From the NCBI RefSeq assembly GCF_029168945.1, contig NC_083606.1, positions 13,170,041 to 13,234,040 of the forward strand: a DNA stretch of 64,000 nt. Reading direction: 5' to 3'. Below are positions 1 through 10,500 of this stretch, piece after piece; the first letter of the stretch is position 1; every line of letters begins with the position of its first letter. The notes under the pieces were generated by a model that worked only from the letters and a program-made list of their open reading frames with translations, was not told the origin of the DNA and did no database searches. The stretch is from Cannabis sativa. Its lineage: Eukaryota > Streptophyta > Magnoliopsida > Rosales > Cannabaceae. A program made the position numbers and the translations under genes.

Positions 1-602
1 AAGAATTACCTCAATTAAGAACACTCTAACTAGCTGAAAATCACTTGAAAATGAAGAGGAAAAATCACCCTTCTTGCTGCCTCAAATGGCCGAAAAGAGA
101 GAGAGAGTTTTGAGAGAGTTTTCTTTGAGAAAATGTAATTTTTTCTAAGTTTGGGAAAAAATGAAATAAAAGCCATATAATCCCATTTTATTCAGCCAAC
201 AATTAAACAAATAAACATTTCTTTTTCAATAATAATTCCACTAGAAGACAAAATACTAAGGGGGCAAAAAGACCATTTTGCCCCTCCACCATAAAATCAC
301 ATAAATCATACTAAAGGGGTATTTTTGGGAAATTCTAAATTCCCGGCCATTCCCGACATTCCCAATGTCTAAAACCCGTCCCCAAACTACTAACATACTA
401 AGTTGTGATTACTACTGAGCCAAACGCCGAGTTCCAAAATACCGGGCACCAGAAATGCAAAATATGAAAACTACTGAATAACATAACCATGCATTTCTGA
501 ATTCCATAAATAACAGTAATAAATTATTTAAATAGCTATAAATAATTTCATAATTAATCATAATTAACTGATAATTTCCAAATTAACTAAGCGGGCTTTA
601 CA
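1..602 (-). repeat. LTR of a chromovirus-type Ty3/gypsy element, cut by window edge
   Basis: Read on the minus strand, this block starts TGTAAAGCCC at 602 and resembles the other chromovirus LTRs of the window: the same TGTAA start, AT-rich opening and a later stretch with a CCCC-rich tract. It interrupts the protease region of the Athila-like element at 603, so it is the younger insertion. The far end lies outside the window, so it could be a 5' LTR or a solo LTR. No gene is seen in it. Confidence 0.6.
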
Positions 603-2899
603 CCATATCTCCAATTGCTAAGCATTCTCCTATTGCATCCAGAGCACGCATAGGATGGAAAACCTTGAATGTGGCTTGCTCATCTTGAGCTCTCATGGTG
701 AGCTCTCCTTTTTCAACATCTATTAAAGTCATTCCCGTAGCAAGAAATGGCCTCCCTAAAATGATTGGAACTTCCTTATCTTCCTCATAGTCAAGAATAA
801 TGAAATCGACTGGAAAAATAAACTTATCCACTTGCACCAACACATCTTCAATCTTCCCTTCTAGATGCGTCATGGAACGATCCGCTAATTGCAAAGTGAC
901 GGTGGTTGGCCTTGCTTCTCCAATTCCCAACTTTCCAAAAATGGACATAGGCATGAGATTAATACTAGCTCCCAAGTCACAAAGAGCTCTTCCAACATCT
1001 CGACCCCCAATAGAAATTGGAATTGTAAAACTGCCCGGATCTTTCAATTTGGGTGGGATTTTACTTTTCAACATAGCACTACAGCCCTCCGTCAAAGCGA
1101 CCGTTTCAAACTCGCCAAGCCTCCTTTTCTTTGTCAAAATATCCTTCAAAAACTTTACATAGGTTGGCATTTGCTCCAAAGCTTCCACTAATGGTATATT
1201 GATGTGGAGCTGCTTTAGAACATCAAGAAATCTCCGAAATTGACCATCGTCTTGTTGCTTCTTGAACCGTTCAGGAAATGGTGGAAGTGGCTTTTGCAAA
1301 GACTTTTCTGCAGCAGAATGCTGACTGGATGCTGTAACTACTGGGGGAATTTCAGCAGCTGAAATTGCTGGTTTTATCTTCATTTCCCCCTCTTTTTGGA
1401 TTGAAGAGGGCTCCTTACTGCCTGTTGCAGCCACATTTGACTCAAGAATTTTTCCACTTCTCAAGGTTACCACTTTGCAATGTTCTTTGCCATCTCTTCT
1501 TAGGTTTTCGGTGTCACTTGGCAAAGTGCCTTGTGGTCTATTCTTCAAATCACTGGCCAATTGCCCCAATTGAATTTCAAGATTCCGAAGAGATGCTGCC
1601 TGGCTTTGAATTACATTGTCATTTTTGGCCATATAATCTCTCATTAAGATCTCCAAAGAACTTGTTTGAGAGCCTTGAGGTTGGTGTGGTTGTTGAGGTC
1701 TTGGTTGTTGAGAAAATCCCGGGCGAAATGATTATTTTCCTTGTGCTTGTGCTCCACTTGAACTTTCCCCTTGACCTCCCCATGAAAAATTCGGATGATG
1801 CTTCCATGCTGGATTGTAGGAGTTTGAGTATGGATTGTTGTTGCGGTTGAAGTTTTGATTACCCACATAGCAAATCGAAGCTCGATTCGAAGGGCAATTT
1901 TAAAAAGTATGCCCATCACCACAATAAACACAAGAAATTTCTGCCCTTTGAATGGCAGCGGGTGGTACTTCCTCCCATGTTCATGTTCTTCAAAATGCTG
2001 GTCATTGAAGCCATTTGAGCGGTTAGAGCAGTCAAAGCATCTACTTCAAGAACACCTGCTACTTTTTGGCTTGTAGGAGCTCTATTAGTTGACCATTGAT
2101 AGTTGTTGCTAGCTATCCTTTCCAAAATCTCAAAAGCTTCATTGTAAGACTTGGAAAGAATGGCTCCATTAGCGGAAGCATCCAACACCATCCTAGATGC
2201 CGCATTGAGACCATTGTAAAATGTCTCAAGTTGAATACAATGAGGAATACCATGGTGTGGGCACTTCCTCAACAACTCCTTTAATCTTTCCCATGCATCA
2301 CTAGTAGTATCGTCTTCTGATTGTTGAAAGGACATGATCTCACTTCGAAACTTTGCATTTCTTGTTGGAGGAAAGTACTTTCTCAAGAATTTTTCAGCCA
2401 AGTCATTCCAACTAGTAGTCACCGAATCGGGAGGAATAGTATTAAGCCACGCTCTAGCCCGATCCCTCAAGGAAAATGGGAACAACTTCAATCTTAAAGC
2501 CTCTTCACTTACTCCTTGTAGCTTGAAAGAGTCACTCACCTCCAAAAATGAGCGAATATGGAGGTGAGGATCTTCCGTTGGCGACCCACCAAATTGACCC
2601 ACCGTTTGGAGCATTTGAAACATGACGGGCTTGAGCTCAAAGTGAGGTGCTTAGATTTCGGGTCTCACAATACCTGGATTAAGTTCATTGAACATAGGGG
2701 CTGCATACTCTCTTATTGCTCGGGCTCTATCATCGGCCAAAGCAATAGGATTAACTTCATTATGAGCACCCCCAACTTCAAACCCATCGGCCATATTGCA
2801 ACGTTTTTTAGCCTTTTGTTCCTTCCTTCTTTGTATGAAAGTGTGTTCAATTTCGGGGTCAATAGGAGCAAGTTCAAGGTCTTCTTCTTGCTCGTTCAT
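603..2899 (-). pseudogene. Athila-like gag-protease remnant
   Basis: This is the gag and protease part of a Ty3/gypsy element, normally making the particle shell and the aspartic protease. On the minus strand a gag leader (2899-2651) ends at a stop. The gag core follows (2623-1916) with the family pattern ARAWLN and W..L...FL..YFP. A zinc-knuckle and linker zone (about 1930-1660) carries CVYCGDGH but is broken by stops and a frameshift near 1990. A protease ORF (1656-603) has VTLRSGK and the active-site motif DLGASINLMP, then IILGRPFL. Reverse transcriptase and integrase are missing because an LTR is inserted at 602. The D-x-GAS site and the RSGK motif are typical of Athila/Tat-type elements. 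Nonfunctional. Confidence 0.85.
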
Positions 2900-3008
2900 G
2901 CACTAGATTACACCTGAAAAAGAAAATTCAACGCACCAAATAGGATTAAAACTTTAAACCAGAAAATAAATTGCAAAATAGTTGATAATACACAATATTT
3001 AGTTTCAA

Positions 3009-3026
3009 TCACCGGCAACGATGCCA
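3009..3026 (-). other. Primer binding site, tRNA-Asp type (Athila-like element)
   Basis: The minus strand reads TGGCATCGTTGCCGGTGA, directly inside the LTR end. It differs from the complement of the plant tRNA-Asp 3' end (TGGCGCCGTTGCCGGGGA) at three positions, as expected for an old copy. It fixes the orientation and the LTR boundary. Confidence 0.75.
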
Positions 3027-3032
3027 AAAACT

Positions 3033-4550
3033 TGTTGTGAAAATTATATAAGCAAGTATACGTAGTCAAACAAGTAATAAAGTGATAAGTAAAATCGTCT
3101 CCACAGGGATTGCAAACAAATCTTGATGTAAAACCAACTAATTTCAACTTAAAGTAAAAGGAAATAACATGCAAATGGTTGAGTAATGATTCAAAATTAA
3201 AAATGACATGAATTAAATTTGCTAAAATTAAAACTACTGCTGCTAGAAAAATTGATTGTAAGATAAAAAATGTAATATGGTAAAAATGGCTTGAATAGCT
3301 AGTTCCTTCTAGTCAGGTTTTTTTCCAGGTGTTACAGCATCGGTTCAGCATTACTCCAGCATTCAGCACAGAGATAACAAAAATTCTTCTAGGCTTGTGA
3401 GAATTTTCCAATACTCACATATTTAAGTCTACCACTTAGCTCAATATATTCCTGTATCAAACCAGCAAGCAGAACACTATTCAAACATCAATTTTTTAAG
3501 TTATGCAAGGTAAATGAAATATTCCTATTCCACTTACATAGAAAAAAAACCTAAATCTAGGTTTTTCACTTGCTCCATTCAAGTTGAACTACTAGATCTA
3601 GCCCTTCCGGTACAAGAACTAGCTTAGCAAATTGTTATTCATGGCCAAGAAACAACAATCCAATAAAATGAAACTCACTTGAATGAACAAAGGCAAAAAT
3701 GCTAAAGTAAGCTTAAAAATTAATCATACCCAACATAGAAGTTCATAGCCATTCAAGCCTCAAAAATCTAGCTCATAGTCAAGTTAGAAAATAAAATCCA
3801 AAGTAAGCAATATTCATCCATGGCTGCTGCCCTTTGTTTACAATCTAACAAAGTTTTTGGTATTTAAAGACAAGAAAGAAAATAACAAAGTATAAAAAAA
3901 AAAGGAAGATAAATGCAAACAAATAGAGCTTTTGTCCTTCTCTTCTCTTGTACTTGGGTCCCCCTTCTCTTTTTTTCCTCTATGTACTTTCTGCAATTAG
4001 TTTCCCTCAAAAAATGGCAGCTGCCCTCATGTTAGAGAGAAGATGAAGATGGTGTACTTCCTCTCTTTTTCCCTTTTAGTTGTTGGGTCCCTAGGGTACA
4101 AAATCACTCCCCAAAATGAGAAGCCCAATTCTTTTTGCACTTTGGCCCACTAGATTTAGTTCCCTTCCTTTTACAACAGCCAGCTGGTGTATTTTGAGTG
4201 ACTGGGTTGAATTCGCTGAGGTGGATAAGTGAAACTCGTGTTTCCACGTTACTGCCAGAATGCTGAATTCGCTTCAGCATTGCTTCAGCAATCTGCCCCA
4301 ATTTCAGCTTGTGTTTTTTTTCTTTTTCCTATCAATTTAATTCTTCCTTTTTCAACAACAAACAAACACAATTAATTGGAAAAACACACCCAACAATATC
4401 AATATTTACAAGACTTAAAAGTTAGCTTACTAAATAGAAAATAACACTAAAACTAACTAAAATTAAGCAAACAAACACATTTTCACTACTCTTCTCACAA
4501 TACTTTTAGTTTAAAAGCATAGAAAATAACTCTATACCATAGAGTTATCA
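3033..4550 (-). repeat. 5' LTR of the Athila-like element
   Basis: On the minus strand it begins TGATAACTCTATGG at 4550. That end contains a near-perfect palindrome, with TGATAACTCTA and TAGAGTTATCA arms. It ends near 3033 with TCACAACA just before the primer site. At about 1.5 kb it has the size usual for Athila LTRs. No coding capacity is seen. Its outer edge abuts an older chromovirus LTR fragment, which shows the order of insertion. The exact 3' end could be off by a few bases. Confidence 0.75.
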
Positions 4551-4930
4551 GCTTAATATAAAGCTAATTCAAGCCTAGGGGTAAAATAGTCAAAAACCAT
4601 AATCTCACTCAAACTCGGTATTCTATTTTTTCCAACATTAAACCCATTAAGATAAAAGTTCTAGACTTACCCATGTGATTAAAATATGTATCCATTACAT
4701 TTTCTGTTGTCGCCTAGTAAAAATTGTAAAAAAGAAAAACATAATTCTTATATAATACAAATAATACTCTTAGAGTTTAATAAAATTTTTGGAATTGAGA
4801 AATTATAATTCTAATGCTCATTTTTAATAATGGGACCCAAAATTAAACAAATTCATAAATAACTATAAAAATACCAATAATCAATGTTAATTGTCTTTAC
4901 TAGTTCATATTCTAAAGTGCGGTTATTACA
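4551..4930 (-). repeat. Degenerate chromovirus LTR fragment
   Basis: On the minus strand this starts TGTAATAACCGC at 4930. It then follows the first ~380 bp of the LTRs at 18754, 19663 and 25135 with many changes, including the shared blocks AATTTCTCAATTCC, TTTTATTAAACTCTA, GGCGACAAC and TCACATGGGTAAG. It stops where the Athila LTR begins at 4550. It is therefore an old relative of G1 that was split by the Athila insertion. Confidence 0.75.
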
Positions 4931-5112
4931 AACATGTTGTTCTGAAGATAATACTTCTTTTGCTATTTCTTTTTACATTTTTTTTAATAGATCTTTTGTT
5001 TAAATTTTTAATACTGAAAAATAATTAAATTAAAGAGATTAATTTTGTCATATCACTTAATCTATTTGATTACAATATTTATTACATACCTAACCTCATA
5101 ATATCCCTCCTA

Positions 5113-5549
5113 TATAATTTTGGGTGATTCTACAATCCACTCCTTTAAAATTGATGTACTGATGCACCCTTAACTTGTTTCGGCATCTAGAAAACATTTT
5201 AGTCTAATTTTTTTTTTCATATTCGTACGTTATATCTATTTAAGATATCCTACAAAATTTTAAAAAATTCGGAATAATTTACAATATAGAAAACAATGTT
5301 CAAACAGTCTATTTTACACGCGTATAAAATAAAATAGTCACGTGTGCAACACACTATTTGAACGTAGTTTTCGGCGTGTTAAATTTTTCTGAATTTCTTA
5401 AAATTTTGCAGGATGTCTTAAATAACTATAACGTACATGACTGTGACAAAAAATTTGACCAAAAAATTTTTCGGATGCTAAAACAGATAGGGATGCATCA
5501 ATATATCCATCTTAAGGGGGTGCATTGTAGAATTTTCCTATAATTTTTA
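5113..5549. mobile_element. Foldback MITE, family 1 copy A
   Basis: The two ends are inverted copies of each other. The left end reads ATTCTACAATCCAC, then TGATGCACCCTTAACTTGTTTCGGCATCTAG. The right end reads GGATGCTAAAACAGATAGGGATGCATC, then GTGCATTGTAGAATTTTCC. The arms reach inward for over 100 bp, with imperfect pairing around a GTGCAACACAC centre. No coding capacity. The superfamily is not clear. The ends resemble those of the element at 6941-7256. Confidence 0.65.
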
Positions 5550-6538
5550 TTCCATTCCCTTACTATTTTTATTCCTACAATTAAATTATATCAAACCAAA
5601 CACAACCGAATTATTGTTAGGTAGAAAACGAATTAAATATCATTGATTTTAACATGACGTAGCAATTGAACATACCAAAATCGTGCATCAAAAGAAGAGG
5701 TTTATATTTGTCCACGTATCAAATCAATCATTATTAGAAAAAAAAACAAAAAAAAATCGTACAAATAAAGATATTGTTGGATAAAAAAGGGAATATACTG
5801 AGTACTTTTATGAAAAACATATTTGGTACTTAATTGATAGCACATATTTTTAAATTGTACATATTTAGTACTTTAAATAAAATTTAATTAATACAATTTT
5901 ATTAATTTAACCAAATAATTCTCAGTTATATATAATCAAATAAATAAATTAAAATTTAGAATTTATAAAATTTTAGACTATTAATAGTATTGATTAAATT
6001 TTATCAAAAAAATTTTAAATAAGTATAATTTTAAAATACAGAATACCAAATAAACATTATTAAAAATACAGGGTACCAAACTTGTATTTAGATAAAATAC
6101 AGGATGTCAAATATCTAGACACCCGATAAAAAAAATAAATAATATAAAAAATAAAAAAATAAAAACAAAAAACTTGTAAATATCGTGAGTGTTCCATGTA
6201 CGCGTCGACGTACCCAGATCACACTTATGAAATGGTCCAACTTCCAACACGGGAGAGGTCCTTACACACTAAACTCTCCCACATGTATAACTCTCATAAA
6301 ACTAGAATAATGAATATAGAGGGAAACGATTTTATAAACTTTGAGGGAATGTATTTTTCAATACATTAAATTGATCTCAGAGTACATTATTAGATAGATC
6401 TCAGAGTACGTTACTATTTTTAACCTTAATTACCTCTAAATTAATTTCAGCCCTTAGATCAAATAACTCCTTCTATCTAACGGCTGCCGTACATCACGAA
6501 ATACATTCCATAAAAGTACATCACATGACAAAATGGTG

Positions 6539-6573
<35 letters not shown>

Positions 6574-6940
6574 CATTTCTTTTCTATTAGAACAACAATA
6601 AGGTTTATTCTAAAAATATGTAATTTTCTTACAGCAAAAATATTATATAATATATTGGGAGCTTTTATGACACACTTTAAAAAAAAAAATGTACTAATAC
6701 ATCTTCACTATTTTGGTATTTAAAACTATATTTTTATTTATTTTTTTAATTGTATACGTTGTAATTATTAAAAATATTTTTAAAAAATTTAAAATATTTA
6801 ATACATGTATAAAATATAGTAAGCAAGTGTGCAACAAATTTTTTAAACCTTATATTCTTTGAATTAAATTTTTTAAAATTTTACAAATATTTTAAATAAA
6901 TACAACATATATCACAAAACAAATATAGATAAAATTTTAG
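5550..6940. other. AT-rich intergenic DNA, no gene seen
   Basis: No credible gene was found. The stretch holds poly(A/T) runs, a (TA)n microsatellite at about 6543-6570, and repeated phrases (ATCTCAGAGTAC twice near 6374-6410). Segments around 5790-6115 look like an old MITE (paired 'ggtacttaattgatag' and 'acagggtaccaaac' phrases), but I could not fix its ends. Confidence 0.5.
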
Positions 6941-7256
6941 AGAAAATTACGCTCTATACCCTTTTTATATTGTTCTCTTTTATTTTTACCTTCTTTTTTA
7001 AAGTCTATCATTTTTACTTTTTCTTTAAACATTGTACCAATTTTGTCCCTCTCACTTTAAGATACTCACTATGTGACTCTCTTATGTCAGAGTATTTTGG
7101 ATACAATACATATAAAAGATGTATGTTTCAATTAAATATAAATTTAGAGATAATAAGTTTGATTAATTAATTAATAAAAGTGGTATTTTTCAACTTACCC
7201 AAAAATTTTACTCAAATGCAAAAACAAATATGGGTATATGGGTGCATAGAATTTCC
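6941..7256. mobile_element. Foldback MITE, family 1 copy B
   Basis: Inverted ends AGAAAATTACGCTCTATACCC (left) and GGGTATATGGGTGCATAGAATTTCC (right) bound an AT-rich body. The right end shares GTGCAT..TAGAATTT.CCTATA with the element at 5113-5549, so both look like one family. It ends about 80 bp before the TATA box of the phosphatase gene and so forms part of its upstream region. Confidence 0.5.
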
Positions 7257-7338
7257 TATATTAATATTTTGATGTGTGTGGAAAAATTTACGTCCACATA
7301 ATTAACCTTATCCTTTCTACACACGCCCTTTCTCCACT

Positions 7339-7345
7339 TATAAAT
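7339..7345 (+). promoter_or_regulatory. Probable TATA box of the PAP26-like gene
   Basis: TATAAAT lies 242 bp before the start codon. It implies a 5' leader of roughly 210 bp beginning near 7370. The leader may contain a small intron ending at TTTTTGTAG near 7540, but this cannot be settled from sequence alone. Confidence 0.45.
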
Positions 7346-7586
7346 ATCCAAAGATGTCGAGCCGTTGGATCCTGCGAAAGTTTAAAGGTTTTCTCTTAAA
7401 CCCTCTACTAGTTCATTACAGTAGTTTTCATTATTTTTTTCAAGCGTTCTTACGTTTATATAGTTCATTAATCTTGACACTTTTTTTTATTAGATACAAA
7501 ATGCTTTTTATATATAGTTTTGTACTTTTGTTTTTGTAGGTGGTAAGGTATAGTGTTTAGTTCATAGATCTCCCATATTCCTGAAA

Positions 7587-10500
7587 ATGGGCGATGTTGG
7601 TAGGAGACACTACTCCATAATACTGGTCACATATCTTCTCTTTGTAAACACCTTGAGCAATGTCAATGGTGGGATCACAAGCACCTTTGTACGCTCTGAG
7701 TTTCCAGCCACTGATATCCCTCTTGACCATGAAGTATTCGCAGTTCCACCTGGTTACAATGCACCACAACAAGTAATAATAACTAATAACTATATTTAAT
7801 TATGTATAAATAGGAAGATTATAAGTTTAGTTAGAAGAATCACTTTTGTCCTGTCCTTGCTGTAAGAATGTTATTATTATCATAACACTGCGTGTACTGT
7901 ATAGTTATATAAGCCTAGTTCTAGGACTGTAAAATATAATTAAGTCCATTATTGATGACTATAAATGATGATAATTATTAATGTAGGTTCACATCACTCA
8001 AGGTGATTATGATGGTAAAGCTGTAATAATCTCATGGATTACACCAGATGAACCAGGATCCAGTGAAGTGCAGTATGGAAAATCTAACAAAAATTATGAG
8101 TTTACAGCACTAGGGACTGCTCCCACAAAATACACTTTCTACCAATATAAGTCAGGCTATATCCATCACTGCCTTCTCTCCAACCTTGAGGTAATTTTTA
8201 ATATTTACATAATGTTATAATATAATCTTGAGGGTAGGTGTGTAAGAATTTTTTTTTCTTCCCTTCTTTTAAATATTGGTTTAAATCTTCTGTTTCATAC
8301 AAACAAGAAATTTTGGTATATTTTAAGTAGAGTTTGGTAACATTTTTATTTTTAAAGTTTTTAATTACAAAAATAAAGCAAAATTTTTTATTTTTAAAAT
8401 TTTGTTTTTGAAAAATAAAAATGTGTTTTATAACTACTTTTGTTTTTGAAATTTAACAATAAAAAACAAAAGTCTGTTATGAAAATTTCATTTGTTGATA
8501 TTATTCGGGTTCGAGGCCGGGACCGAGAGCGGATCCAAGTCTAGGGCAGGGTCCAAGTTCGGTTTCTAATAAGGTCTAAATTGAGGTAGGAGTCCAAAAT
8601 ATTAATTAAAAAAACTGTTTAAAAAAAATTTAAAAGTAATTTCTTTTTGTTTTTAAAATTTAGATTCTTAAATAAAAAATTGAAAAATAAAAACAGTTTT
8701 ATTAAACATGATTTTCAAAAATATTTTTATTTTTAAAAAAAATAAAAAATTAATTAAAAAAATATAACCAAACATAACTAAATCTATGCATGTTTTTGTT
8801 GTTTTTTTCTTTAGGCTTCTTTTAAATATTGGTTTAAATATTCTTTTTCAAACAAACATGAATTTTATGGTATACTCTCGGTTTAGTATGCATGTTTGGC
8901 TATTAAACAATGATAATTAAGGGCTCATTTAGTACGTCGTATTGTATTGTGTTGTATTATATTGTACTGTATTAGTATTATTTAATACAATACAATGTTT
9001 GGTATTGACTAATATTAATTGATTGTGTAAAGTTATAATATATTTTTAATACACTCGATCCCAACACCAACTACAGGTCCGGGTCCCGGGTTCGGCTCTG
9101 TGGTCCAGTGGTCCGTGGTCCAGTGGTCCGGGTCCGTGCCTGGGTTCGGGCCTGGGTTCGGCCTGGGTCCGGCCTGGTCTGGGTTCGGGTTCGAGTCCGG
9201 GTCCGGGTCGGGGTCACGGGTTCGGGTCCAGATCGAGGTCACGCGTTCGGGTCCGGGTCCAAGTCGGGGTCGGGACCGGGGTCGAGGTCCGAGTCTGGGT
9301 CCGGGTCCCGGATCCCGAGTCAGGGTCTGGGTCCGGGTCCAGGGTCTGGGTCCAGGTCGGGGTTCGGGTCGGGGTCGGGGTCCGGGTCACGGGTTCGGGT
9401 CCAGGTCGAGGTCACGAGTTCGGGTCGGGGTCGAGGTCTGGGTCCAGGTCGGGGTCGGGGTCCAGGTCGGGGTCACGGGTTCGGGTTCGGGTCCGAGTCC
9501 GAGTCCAGGTCCGGGATCTGGGTCTGGGTCCCAGGTCCGGGGTCTGGGTCTGGGTCCCAGGTTCGGGCCCGGGCCCGGGCTCGGGTCTAGGGTCCTGGGT
9601 TCGGGTCCGAGTCGGGGTCCGGGTCGGATTGGTGTTAACCCCAAACTCTTTGTAGATATTATAATACAAGGTACTGCAGACCATTTATTATGTATTAAAT
9701 AATACAACATACATTGTATTCAAAATTTGGTCGTAATAATTAATACAATACATTGTTGTATCCAAACATAGTATTATTTATTATTTAATATAATATGACT
9801 CTTGTACGGCGTACCAAATGAGCCCTAAAAGGATAATATTATACGGAGGATCCATATTACTATTTTTAGTTTAAATAATTAGTTTTTAGTTTAAATATTT
9901 AAGAAGACTATTTTTAGCAATTAATATTTATAAATATTTTTATATTTAAGTCCTTATTATATTTTTTTTAACAATTAAACCATATCATCATAATATATTT
10001 ATAATAAAATTATATTTTTTATTATAAAAATTAGACTTCCACCTCTTTTAAAATAAATTTTGAATAATTATTATTTTTTTTTAAAAAAAAATGATATTTA
10101 ATTATTTTTTTGCAATAACCTCTTGACCCATTTTATTCCTTATAAAAAAAACCTCCAATTTCAAAAATCTAAATGGTATGCTTATTTGTGAAATAGAAAC
10201 AATAATATTAATTAATTGATAACTATTTTAGAAATTTTATTTTTTGCAAGCCCTAAATTGATGAAGATAAATGTAACGAAGAGCAAAAGTAGTTAACTAA
10301 TATTTAATTTTATAATTCTTATTACATTTTAAACTATTAAAAAAATGAAATAACTTGAACTAATTTTAGACTTAAGCACTGATTTGGCACTTAAAAGTAT
10401 TGAAAATAATATTAAGTGTAAAATTGCCTGTAATTAGAGGTTATTTTTGCTATTTTTTATTAATTAAAGTTATGTGTGTAATAACTTTAAATTATAAAAA

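Noticed and set aside
5780..6120. Possible MITE with paired GGTACTTAATTG / AGGGTACCAAAC phrases
   Set aside because: Ends and target duplication could not be defined.
9033..9710. Long open frames on both strands rich in Gly, Pro, Arg and Asp
   Set aside because: They are read-throughs of the GC-rich minisatellite inside a PAP26 intron. They exist in several frames at once and have no homologous domain.
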